In this document: positions 53,870 to 64,000 of the stretch, one piece after another
Numbering within the stretch: the stretch's first letter is position 1
Layout of the letters: every line of letters begins with the position of its first letter
Origin: Valencia hispanica
Taxonomy: Eukaryota; Chordata; Actinopteri; Cyprinodontiformes; Valenciidae
DNA: 64,000 nucleotides
Reading direction: 5' to 3'
Assembly: GCA_963556495.2 (NCBI GenBank)
Contig: OY747700.1
Location: forward strand, 6,487,020-6,551,019
Notes under the pieces: generated by a model
The model's input: only the letters and a program-made list of their open reading frames with translations
Database searches by the model: none
What the model was told of the DNA's origin: nothing
Translations under genes and position numbers: made by a program

Positions 53870-54320
53870 CAGTTCTAAAGTCCTTACACTGGCTCCCTGT
53901 AGCTCAGAGAATAGACTTCTAAATACTTTTACTAGTTTATAAATCATTGAATGGCTTAGCACCAAAGTATGTTGAACATCTACTGTTACTATAGCAACCC
54001 CCCAGACCACTCAGATCCTCTAATTCCAGTCTACTCAACATCCCTAGAATCAGAACCAAACATGGAGAAGCAGCTTTCAGTTTCTTTGCTCCTCTAATCT
54101 GGAACAAACTTCCAGAAAACTGCAAAGCTGCTGAAACACTGAGTTCTTTTAAGTCACGGCTAAAAACTCATCTGTTTAGAGCCGCCTTTGAGTCATGTTT
54201 TCATGTATCATGTTTTGTGTGTGCCTCCTGCTTTATTGCCGTTTTTACTTTATATGCTTTGTCTGTGTTTTACTGCTATTTTTATTTTACCCCTTAATCA
54301 TGTAAATCACCCTGATTTAG
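53870..54320 (+). mobile_element. CR1/L2-group LINE 3' fragment
   Basis: It encodes the RT C-terminal region (LHWLPVAQRI-like, NGLAPKYV-like, ending in SRLKTHLF-like sequence), frameshifted, and the 3' UTR. It matches the minus-strand copy at 38880-39150. Confidence 0.65.
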
Positions 54321-55816
54321 GATGGCTCTGGCATGTCCTTATAACTCTTCACCGGTAAATGTGCAGCAACAGCTTGTATACGTTCATTGATGTCTTTCCT
54401 CCTTTAGTGTGTAAAGTTTTAATCAGTCTGGGTTTGGGTCATCCATCTACTTTACTTGATTTGTTTTATCCTCATTTTATCCAGTTATTGTTTAAACCTC
54501 CTATCCACCATCCTTCCCTGCATTGATCTATCAATCTGAACATCTCATGACTGTCTGAGACGTTATCTGTAATCACCTCATCCTTAGAGTTTACAGTCAG
54601 AGGTTTTCAGTTTCATTTGTTTCTTTCTGTTTACAACCTTGAAAAAAGCTTTAAAGACTTGGAGTTTGTTGTTGGTCTCATCATAGCCAGTCCAGTCCAT
54701 GATGTACTCTGGGACCAGAAAAAACACAGATGACCTTGGCTGGTAGGTCCGATTGGTCCCTCAGGGTTAACAGCTCTGGGTCTAACACTGTGTGCTGAGG
54801 AGGGAATTAGAGGAAACTGTGGCTAATGCAATGTCACTGCAGGGAAAACATGTTTACATGAGATAACTGAAACCTCAATGGGGGTCCAGCTCATTTCGCA
54901 TTCGCAAGCCCTTAGATATTTCCAAAAGGTTTTACTAACAACAAACTTTCTGCAAAAGTTTAATCATTATAATGACTCATTTATGCAAACAAAAATACTT
55001 TTAACACTTCTTCTGAGTCACAATTAATACATATATGTCAATTTACCCTAAGTATATGCTGGGACACACACTATTACCTGTGTTCATCACTACATACACA
55101 TGTGATTAACATATTTGTGTGGAAATGATCAAACCATCACATTAGTCATTAGTTACAAATCAAGGTTTGTTCCCAAAAACAAAGAAGCAACCAGGATAGT
55201 ATGTCAACATGCTCACTGAGAAGACATAGGCACATCACTCAGCTCATGCATCTATCAAGAATGCAACTAGATCTGACCCAGAATTTGTCCAGGAGTTAAA
55301 CCTCTGTTAAAAGTGTATTTGCTTGAATCAAAAACGTCTGCATTTGTGCATGCTGGGCCACCGCAGGCAACCTGCGGTATTGTTCTCACTAAGTGTAGAA
55401 TCTCAGGATGTCCCAGACTGCAACTGTCTTTTCCGGAGGCCTCACCTGTTTCTCCACTCCTAGCCCTCAAGAGCTGGGTGAGGAGCAGAATCTCAGTCAA
55501 AACTGAATGTTGAGACACGGCCTCTATGCAAATGCCAAGTGTGCCCTCTCGGGTTTGAGACATTGGTCACTCAGTGATGAAGGTATGCCTTAGAGGGAAA
55601 TCAAGGGCACAGTAGAGTGGCTGTCCGACGCTCAGGTCCCTGCGAGGCTCCCTATTGAGACCCAGTGATAATATTCAACCACCCAGGAATCTTGCATTCA
55701 GCTAAGATCTAAGATCTGACACATCAATCTACTGAATTTAATAATTTGCATTAATACAATTATGAATCCAGATTTTCAAGTTTTACAGCAAGTCAAACAA
55801 ACTAATAACCTTTTTT
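54321..55816. other. Spacer, nothing recognised
   Basis: This is mixed AT-rich non-coding sequence. Short frames around 55267-55563 have no recognisable motif. Confidence 0.4.
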
Positions 55817-57500
55817 TGCTGTGGGTTTTATTTCCTGATGTTATGGACACGGAGACGGAAAATAAAGGGGAAGAAAGAAAGAAATGAAGAGATGTAGGAA
55901 ACAAAAAGTCAAGAGAGAGGGTGAGTTGAAAATACAAGAGAGGAAGGGGAACAAAGAAAACATCGAAGTCTGCCTCCATACCCACAGGACGGCAGAGAGA
56001 GGGGAAAACATAAAAAACCCGAAAAAGGAACATCGACAAAACGAAACAAACATTGTGAAAGAAGAACTACACAACTACATCACACAAAAATGGATATGAA
56101 AATACAACAACAATGTCACTGAAAAGCTCATGGTACCAATCAATCAAGATCTAGTAATGATAACCTCAGCCCAAGAATATATCCTTAAACACCAGAGACC
56201 CCACATCTATGTGTGTGTGTTAGCATGCTGGTGCATATGAGGTTTCTCCATAAGAGTGTTCGATAGTTGGTGTGAGCAACTATCAATCAGTCTCCCAGGA
56301 ATCGATGCAGACATGAAGGAGATCGGAGCCAAGACGTCCAAAGGACCCCCAGAGTCCCAGGCGGACCCGGGCGGGGCCGACCGCATCCCCCAAGAGGGGA
56401 GCAGAGGAGAACACCAGGGGAGAACTATGCAGGGGCCCGGGGGAGCGGAGTGACGAGCCCACAGGCCCCGCCGGCAACCAGCTGCGCAAGGGCAGGCCCG
56501 TCCATGGACCCGGAGACTCGGGGCCCCCCAGCTGAGACCCAACCAGGGATCCGCTGACGAGGGGCCCCCGCTGCCACCCCAGACCAATTCCCACCGCCAA
56601 CATCCCAGCACCCCACCCCTACCCCACGTTGGGGTGCCCCACCGATAGCCGCAGCGGACGGACGGCATCTCCAGGCCAAGCCCCTGGACACCAAGTCCTG
56701 ATCCCGCGCAATGCAGAGCGCTGAGACCAGGCGTCCAACAAAGCCCAGGGCTAGTCCAACCCGCCAATGAACTGACCACGCACGAAGCGCACAGAACAGC
56801 TGAGCGAATGAGCAGAGACACTGGATCTATATCCCACCAAGCCACCGAACAGGCCCCACCCAACAATCCCAAGCCTGGCACCCCCGAAAGAGGTGCACCA
56901 ACCAACAAAAGGAAGACATCAGCCCAGCACATCGGCCGACTGACACACCGGTCCACTCAGACCCGGTCAGGCTTGCACCAGGTTCAAACCAGTGGCAGTG
57001 TCTAATTTATACAGTAAAATTGGCACCGCTGTTCACCAGGGGAGGGAGGCCTTGGCAAGTTCAACCCTTGGCACGTTCAACCCGAGGCCCACGGCCACAG
57101 CAACCACCAAGCCCCATGGACCCCAAGGCAGTCCCCCCAGCCCCATCCCAGAAGGAGAACTAAACCCACCCTGACATTCACTCTACTGTCAAAACACAAA
57201 AGACACTAGACACCCAGGTTGAGTTCAGCCCCCCTCCTCCCGCACACCCCTCCCCCCCATCCAAGTACACCCCTAGGGGGAGAGCACCTGTCGCTAGATA
57301 ACAACAGCCTCATCGCCAGCAAAGGAGGCCCCCAGCGCCACCTGCGCATCGAAGGCCCCCACGCCCAAAACCCCGGGGACATACCTGCCCAGACCCGGAG
57401 CAAACCGATGCCCCGGGCGGCCGACCCAGCAGGCCGACATCCACAACCTCCATTCCCTGGCCGATACTCAGCCCTTTTTTAAACATGAACGGTAACCTGT
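55817..57500. repeat. GC-rich dispersed repeat, copy 2 (longer)
   Basis: The first 940 bp or so match copy 1 at 43696-44665. The unit continues with extremely C-rich sequence to about 57480 and then returns to ordinary composition. Long open frames on either strand (for example 56207-56956) arise from base composition. It is probably retroelement UTR sequence. Confidence 0.55.
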
Positions 57501-58117
57501 CAGCTCACCAAAGTTTTAAATCTCTCATCTGTACCTGGTGTCCTGTTCATGACCATCTGGTTCAGTCAGAATAAATAAAAACAAATTCTTAATTGAAGAC
57601 TTAGGTTTTTGTCCCAGGTGATCAGGGTGAGAGAGCCGGGCTATATTTTGTATGAGTTTTGAGGTTCGTGCTCGGCTCATAAGTCAAGACATATGGTCAA
57701 GCCCTGACTTTAGCAAGGGCTTACTGGGGCTCCAGCCCAGGGCATGTGGGCTGGAGCTATTTACTATTTTGTAATTTTGTGAATGAAAATCTGTGGTCAT
57801 GAAATCCGATTCGTCTTCAACCATCTGATGTACATCACAGGCTCCTCTCTGAACCCCCCGCAGTTTGCTTACCAGGCAAACAGGTCAACAGATGATCCAG
57901 TTAACTTGGCACTCCACTTCATCTTGCACAATCCCGATGACCCATGAACGTATGTCAAGATCCAGATTGTGAACTTCAGCTCGGCCTTCAACACCACGAT
58001 CCCGGACATCCTGCAACTCAAGCTTACCCAGCTCACAGCCCAAGCTTCCAACTGACAGTGCATCAGTGGCGTCCTGACTGAGAGGTAGCCGCAGCAGCAG
58101 AGGTTGGGAGCATCTTT

Positions 58118-60524
58118 TGGGAGCAGATTTTATGTGTCACAGTTTATAGGCCTCCTTAAAAGAGTGCACTTTTTATTCAAGAATTTTCAGAATTTTTATC
58201 AATTTTGCACAACTCCTTTGAAAGGATCATTTTAGCTGGTGATTTTAATCTACATATAGATAACCTTTTAGATCCTTTATCAACAGATTTTTTAAACATT
58301 CTGACTTACATGGATTTTAGCCAACATGTCATGCAGCCGACTCACAACAAAGGACACACCCTGGACTTTGTCATCATGTATGGCCTGTCCACCCATGTGT
58401 CCTCTGTTGTTGACTTGGCTGTTTCTGACCACTACTGTGTGTTTTTTAACATCAACAGTTTTATTCAGCAGGAGACCTCTGTGAGAACTGTCAGGAAGCG
58501 CCATCTAACCCATGAAGTGGCTGCAGGTTTTCTGGAAATTTTTTAAAAGAATCCTCTTATTGTTTACCTGCCCCCTGTGATTTTATTGTCAATGATTTTA
58601 ACAGAAGGCTTCAGTCCACTATTGACCCGCTTGCTCCACTACAAGTTAAAAGTTTAAAATCTAAAGCTGCAACGCCGTGGAAAAATGAAAACCTCCGAAA
58701 AATGAAGAGAAATTGTAGGGCGGCAGAGAGAAAATGGGGGAAAAGTAAAACCACAATAAACCATCAAATATACACAGATCTTCTCAAATTATACAACAAT
58801 GCAGTAAGAAATTCAAGAAATTTATACTTCTCCAAAATCATCTCGGAACATAAAAATTATTCCAAAATCCTTTTTTCCACCATTGATAAACTTTTTAACG
58901 GAGCTACTACTGCATTTCCTAAAACCCCCTCAAACACACTTTGTGAGGAGTTTGCAGACCACTTCAGAGGGAAGGTAGACACCATCAGATGCAATATTTT
59001 ATCTTCTCAGAGTAACATGGTTTTAGACAAATCTGAATGTGTGTCTCTACCAGAGGAAACGTTGGACAGTTTTGTCCTGGTAGAAGCTGGGACTCTTGAT
59101 AAAGTTTTCTCCTCAGTGAGGCCCACCACATGTTTTTGGACCCGATTCCCACTTCCTTTTTTAAGCCATTTTATGAATCTTTTAGAGATGAGATTTTAAC
59201 AATGATGAATTGCTCCCTTCAGACGGGGGTCTTTCCTGCCGCCTTTAAAGGGGCAAAACTGAAGTTTTAGTCATCGGTCCTGAAGCTCAAAGAGAGAAAC
59301 TTTTACCAAAACTACAATCACCGTCTTTTAATCCTTCTTTACAAGTGAAGAACCTGGGCGTGATCTTTGACTCTGAGCTGACTTTTATTCCACACATAAA
59401 AAATATTACTAAAATAGGTTTATATCAACTAAAGAACATCGCCAGAGTCCGCCCCATTCTCTCTCGGGCCAATACGGAGACGCTGATGCATGCTTTTATT
59501 ACCAGTAGGATTGATTACTGTAATGCCCTGCTTGCTGGTCCTCCCAAAAAGAGTATATCAGGTTTACAGCTACTACAAAATTCACCAGCACGTGTCCTGA
59601 TGAAGACCAGGAGGCGGGAGCACATTACACCGGTCTTAAAATCATTGCATTGGCTCCCCGTACATTTCAGGATCGACTTTAAGGTTCTTTTAATGGTTTT
59701 TAAGTGTCTTAATGGTCTTGGGCCTTCTTATCTCTCTGAACTGCTTTACCATATGAACCTTCGCGGTCTCTGCGCTCCTCTGGCAGCCGTCTCCTTGTCA
59801 CCCCAAAAGTCAGGACACACAAGCATGGTGAGGCGTCTTTCCAGTTTTATGGCCCTCACCTCTGGAACAGGCCAGAGGACCTAAGGGCCGCAGAGAACGT
59901 TCATGTTTTTAAGAGCAGGCTCAAGACTCACCTTTTTAGCTTAGCTTTTAACTGATTATTATTTATTACTGTTTGTTTACTTGCTCTGCATGTTTTATAT
60001 GATTATATTTTTATCAGTGTTTTACTATTTAATCTTAGCACATCAATTTACTGTTTATTTATTTATTTATTTAACTTTAATTTATCTTAATCCCCGTTCC
60101 AGTGTTTTCTCTAGGGAAGCCCTCTGCCCCGGGAGCCGTGGTCGGCTGTGGCTCCCTGGGTGCTCTCCAGGTGGAGCTTGGGTGGAGGTGGGGGTCTTGG
60201 CCTTGCCTCCACTGGGTGCCCTGTGTCAGCGCCTCGGCTGCTACTGTTAATCTATCGCTGCCGGGGCAGATGGGTCCTCTGATGGCGTTTCCTTGCATGG
60301 TTCATCTGCACTCGGCCCAATGTCCTTTTTTACTGTTGCTTTTAACTGTGTGTGTGCATGGGAGATGGGTTGGGGGGAGGGGGTATAACTGTGACCATGC
60401 TTTTAAATCTGTGGGGGAGGGAAGGGAAGGTGGTTTTATGTGGGGTCATTTTAATCTGTAAAGCATTTTGTGATGCAACTTCTTGTACGAAAAGCGCTGT
60501 ATAAATAAAGTTTGATTTGATTTG
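58118..60524 (+). mobile_element. L2-like LINE with RT core deleted
   Basis: It is flanked by ATCTTTT at 58111-58117 and 60525-60531. The 5' end is truncated within the endonuclease. 3' UTR from about 59900 ends in a TTTGA repeat and matches 1-180. The direct orientation equals that of the copy at 1-180. Confidence 0.82.
58205..59900 (+). pseudogene. L2-like ORF2, endonuclease C-part and RT C-terminus
   Basis: The endonuclease motifs LAGDFNLHIDN (near 58230-58262) and VSDHYCVF (about 58422-58445) are present. The linker region follows to about 59240 with frameshifts. At about 59250 the sequence jumps from VFPAAFK to a segment normally located after the YADD box, so the RT core is missing. 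The C-terminal part (VKNLGVIFDSELTF, SRIDYCNALLAG, REHITPVLKSLHWLPVHF) is open to 59884. The deletion excludes reverse transcription by this copy. Confidence 0.8.
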
Positions 60525-60690
60525 ATCTTTTCTCTAACAACAACCATCAGCACCAACAACCTCCAGAGGTGGGTTCTTTCCCCACTCCTCTTCTGCACCT
60601 CAGTGGACTCGTCTGTGAAACTCCTGAAGTCTGCCGATGACACCACTGTCATTGGTCTGAATCAGGACAGTGATGATGGTTCACTGGTGC

Positions 60691-61530
60691 AGTCGGAACC
60701 ACCTGAGAAGGAAAAAAAAAGTTATCTTGGCAAAAAAACACTCAGGAAACTGAGGAACTTCGTATGACATCTTCACCCCTATTTAAGCATATACTCTGTC
60801 CCCTTTCTTTCAGATTTAACTCAAGACAAGCATCAGGACAGAAATCAGCGTGCACACTCTACTTTGCTGGCAAGGTTTGGAACTCCCTCAACCCAAAATA
60901 CATGTAAAGTCTGCTGATCACTTAAAGGGGGAGTGGCACATTCTTCTTATGTAGAACAAGCAATTCTGAGATCCAGTACATCAATAATTTCACCTGAAAT
61001 AGATCTGTAAGTTCAATAAATTATTTATACTACCTCTTTGAAATTTTGCACTCACAGCATGTCTGCACTGAACGCCTTGAAATTAGCTGCATGTCTCCGT
61101 AAGTGTCTCGGACATGCCCCCTTCAACATGCTGCCGTCAACGTCATCACAACATTCTTCAGTCCCATGGGGACGAAGCATTACAGTTCTGTACAATGGCA
61201 TTAAAATTACTTATATGTCGCTGTCAAAATATATCTGAAGGTTCTTTCTAACCCTCTTCTTGTGTTCAGACGTTAATCTTATTATATGTCAGGGATTTCG
61301 CACGCTAATTATCGCCGAAGTGTCGGTTGCGTCTCTGCAGCTGCCACAGAACAACTCGTGCGGTTAGCCGAGTGTTCCTGATACATTTTACTTTACTAAA
61401 AAGTATATTCCTGAACATACACAGATGTGGTTCTATTATGAAAGTTCATGCACACTTCTGAGATTGGGATGTAATAATTCCAAGAACAATAAACACGACC
61501 TACAGTGAACAGATCTAGCTTTGAATTAGC
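60691..61530. other. Spacer, possible LINE remnant
   Basis: 60775-60905 can be read as a short LINE-like terminal segment (SACTLYFAGKVWNSLNPKY), but the match is weak. The rest shows nothing I recognise. Confidence 0.3.
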
Positions 61531-61548
61531 CAAAGCTAGATTATGCTA

Positions 61549-61731
61549 TCAAGCTGAATCAGAGCAGTTCAACTTACCGGTGGTGGCTCTGAAGAAGAAT
61601 TCTTGAGTGGGGACTGCATCATTCTTCAAAGACAACTTGATTACTAAACCACAGTCAAATGAACTTTTGTTCAGGAAGCAGTCGTCTGTGAAATGGCCGG
61701 CACAAACGAAGCAAATCTTCTTAGAAGGCAC
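61549..61731 (-). pseudogene. THAP-like exon
   Basis: The 60-residue frame reads ICFVCAGHFTDDCFLNKSS, then LSLKNDAVPTQEFFF. The C-x2-H pair (VCAGHF) and AVPT are the C-terminal half of a THAP zinc finger, with the DCFLNKSxFD stretch common in fish THAP proteins. A splice donor, CACCG/GTAAGT, lies in minus orientation near 61574. A weak acceptor (TTCTAAG) precedes the frame near 61727. The first Cys pair would be on an upstream exon, which I did not find. Confidence 0.5.
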
Positions 61732-61734
61732 AGG

Positions 61735-62165
61735 GGAGGAGCGTGTCGTGGAGCTGCTCGGTGAAAATAACTTATTATAATGCTGTTACCTGGGAGGAGA
61801 ACGACCTGGAGTAGTAGGTGGATCCTGACACAAAGACCGCCTTCCTTATGGGTGACTGAGGACCAAATCCGGACGTCAAGTTTTTTTTTTTTTTTTTTTT
61901 TAGCTTCTTGGCATCAGCGACTGGTCCACCACGAAAATAAGTTGTGCTTTACAGCTCGGTCCATCAGTCTCTTTTTTTTTCTTCTTACGTGCAACCGAGT
62001 GCCACTTATTAAAAAGCCCGGGTGAGTACAGTGGGTCCAATTGAAGTGTGCCAGTAAATTTCTGCTTATTCAAGCCCCCCCACGACGATACCATCGTCCA
62101 TTGTGATGTTTTAAGGTAAACATCATCAACTGCGAATTTGGGGGACATCGCCCAACCCTAGTCCA
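61735..62165. other. Probable transposon sequence flanking the THAP exon
   Basis: It contains a T run (61881-61902) and ends near 62125-62160 with GGACATCGCCCAACCCTAG, whose complement resembles the TAGGGxTGGGCGAT start of many fish DNA elements. No inverted partner was located. Confidence 0.3.
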
Positions 62166-64000
62166 ACCATTTCTGACAAATAGCCTCATCTTTAGGAAGA
62201 CTAAAAATAGGGCAGTCATCCTGGCTTCCAAATATAATTTTTTTCCATGAGGGCATTGCGCAATTAGGAGAAATAAATACCTGTATATAGACTACTACTT
62301 TCCACAGGTGCTACCTTGATTGCTGCTGACGACGCTCTGCTTTAGTGCTCTGGGAGGGGGGGAGGGAGGGCAGTGGAGAGATGTGGGCGGTCATCAAAAT
62401 TTAGGAGAGTTGCTGGGAGGTTAGGGCGTTCCTAGGAGGACCCTGGCGTTCAGTGATCAACATGGCGGCAGCGAGAGTTTATATATATATCACTCAAACA
62501 TACATAAATTAACCTAAGAAACACTTTATGCATTTTTTAAGGAGGGAATGGCAAAAGAATGTGATGAAAAGCTTTAAAAAGTGGATTTTACATGCCACCC
62601 CTCCTTTAATTAGATTCCACCATAGAGAGACAGCTTCTCTCTGTGACTGAGGCTCTGCTGAGGACCAGGGAAAAAGAAGCTGCTGAACTGAGTAAGTAAG
62701 GTTGTGTCTGGACAGAGATAAATTAGCTTAGGATAAACAATTTACGGATTGTTTGTCTATTTCACTGTTTTTGCTGCATTTGTAAGATTTCACTCTTCAC
62801 AATGCTTGGGTACAAGCATGTAATAACAGTGTTTTTATAAGGTTATTAACCAATAGTCATTTTAATCATGCAACATGAGCTACTCCATCCCGCCAGAGTT
62901 CTCCTTTGTACTCTGATACTATGCTTTACAGAGTGAATACTTAGGCTGCGCTACATGCTAAAATATCTTTGTGCACCATCGGTGCTGATGAACATAGTTT
63001 TTCTGTTTGCTTCTGGTGCTCATAAACAATTAGGATTGTTAAATACGGTATTCGAAACACAGATTGACTTTACAACAGATGGTTTAAACTCTGCAACTGA
63101 TCTTGTAAGTCACTGTGGTGACTGATCCATAAAATAAAATACATTTTCCACAGGTTATTGATTTCTAATTCAGCAAATTATTTAATGAAACATTATTTCA
63201 TCAAAAAATGTCTTTATTCACTTCTGCTTTGCTTTGTGAATTAGTTGTTTGAACACAAACCAAACTGTGCTACTTAGTCTTAAACTAATCATAATTGGTT
63301 TAAAACTAACTTAGCCTCACTTTCAAACTCTTCAATACAAGCCCCGGTCTTTAAGCATACATATTCATACTGGACTGTGACATCATGATCAATTTCTGGG
63401 TTATTGTTTATTATTCTACCTCTTTGCATATTGGTAAATTTTTACTGTTTCATTTTTGGTTGTTAGTTTTATTATTCATTCTTCTTTTACTTAGTAGTTT
63501 AAATGTGCGTTTTCCTAGCTTAGGAGTTTGTTGATTAAAGTATTTTGACTGGAAGGTTGAATTACAACTTTTAATAAACTCTTGTATTTTGGAAAGTCGT
63601 TGTTTGTTATTATTCCACATACATGTGTAGTAACTTTCTGTTCAAAGAACGCCAAAAACGTATCCTTTAATCCACCGTTTAATTATCTCAGCTTTATCAG
63701 GCAGGAAATCCTAAACATTAACTGAACTATTTGGCTATTTTTATTTTCCTGGATCCCAGGGTGGTGCCCCAAACTTGATCATTTTGACATAAAATTAATA
63801 ATCTTGTGAATTGCCCTAAGCAGTTATTCATTGTTATTCACAGCCAAAACAAACCTATTTTTGCATGACAGAGATTAAAGGAGTCGAAGACTTTTTCTTT
63901 AATTGTTGAACTCTGTTGCATGTTGGACCGCACCAACAAAGCCAGTGTTGTTGACTGTTGACATTCAAAGAACACCCCCGACACTGCCTCCCCTCACCAT
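62166..64000. other. AT-rich non-coding end of window
   Basis: No gene or clear repeat was identified. A short exon-like piece around 62610-62695 (STIERQLLSVTEALLRTREK, followed by GAGTAAGT) is suggestive but unsupported. Confidence 0.3.

Larger units (their letters stand above)
57780..60690 (+). mobile_element. CR1-group LINE RT fragment split by another LINE
   Basis: 57780-58117 encodes FAYQANRSTDD and VNFSSAFNTTIPDIL. 60532-60690 encodes VLSPLLF and SADDTTVIGL, the next RT motifs of the same protein. The gap is exactly the LINE at 58118-60524 with its target duplication. This RT is a different family from the inserted element. Confidence 0.7.

Noticed and set aside
56207..56956. 249-residue minus-strand frame
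   Set aside because: It arises from the C-rich repeat; the equivalent region of copy 1 at 44055-44662 does not keep the frame.
58205..59884. Idea of a functional LINE protein
   Set aside because: The RT core is deleted and the frames are shifted, so only fragments can be made.
1..64000. CRISPR arrays, bacterial operons, rRNA or true tRNA genes
   Set aside because: None seen. The only tRNA-like promoter boxes belong to SINEs, and the regularly spaced repeats are micro- or minisatellites.

Overview
This is a stretch of vertebrate, almost certainly teleost, nuclear DNA. It holds six single-exon odorant receptor (OR) coding regions: 12159-13085 (-), 16158-17093 (+), 32427-33374 (+), 37442-38368 (-), 42081-43001 (-) and 48099-49040 (+). 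They lie among a dense mix of fish transposable elements (Tc1-like, RTE, L2/CR1-group, I-group and L1-like LINEs, Ty3/gypsy LTRs, tRNA-derived SINEs, MITEs). I could not fix the species. Four receptors share the motifs HEPMYMFLCSLFVNE and GS(K/N)QTRQKA and form one local subfamily. The receptors at 32427 and 48099 belong to two other subfamilies.

Layout. 1-180 is the 3' tail of an L2-like LINE. 181-2734 is a truncated gypsy element on the minus strand. 2735-about 11520 is one old L2-like LINE broken by four insertions. One is a solo LTR that itself received a nearly complete 5.25-kb I-group LINE (4341-9594), and the last is a Tc1-like transposon (9830-11386). Two receptors follow, separated by an RTE fragment that carries its own LINE insertion and a TATGG minisatellite. 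17.7-25.6 kb is TE-rich: two solo LTRs with perfect 5-bp target duplications, a deleted gypsy element and a nearly full RTE LINE. 26-31 kb holds SINEs, a hAT-like element and a Tc1 fragment. 31-43 kb holds three receptors, two of them near-identical.

43.7-47 kb is the most unusual part. It has a GC-rich repeat, then a 1.24-kb unit bounded by inverted repeats with two inward-facing first-exon-like ORFs (one a THAP zinc finger, one resembling the N-terminus of fish P2RX7-C-domain proteins). Next comes a TTAA-flanked element carrying a second exon of the latter kind and a nearly perfect 55-bp palindrome. A further THAP-like exon lies at 61.55-61.73 kb. The sixth receptor is at 48.1 kb. The right end contains a second copy of the 9.8-kb Tc1 element (51604-53173), TA microsatellites, a second copy of the GC-rich repeat (55.8-57.5 kb) and one LINE nested inside another (57.8-60.7 kb).

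Function. The intact host genes are chemosensory GPCRs, normally expressed one per olfactory neuron. Everything else recognised is mobile DNA, almost all of it broken. The reading rests on translated motifs, inverted and direct repeats and target-site duplications found by eye. No database comparison was possible.
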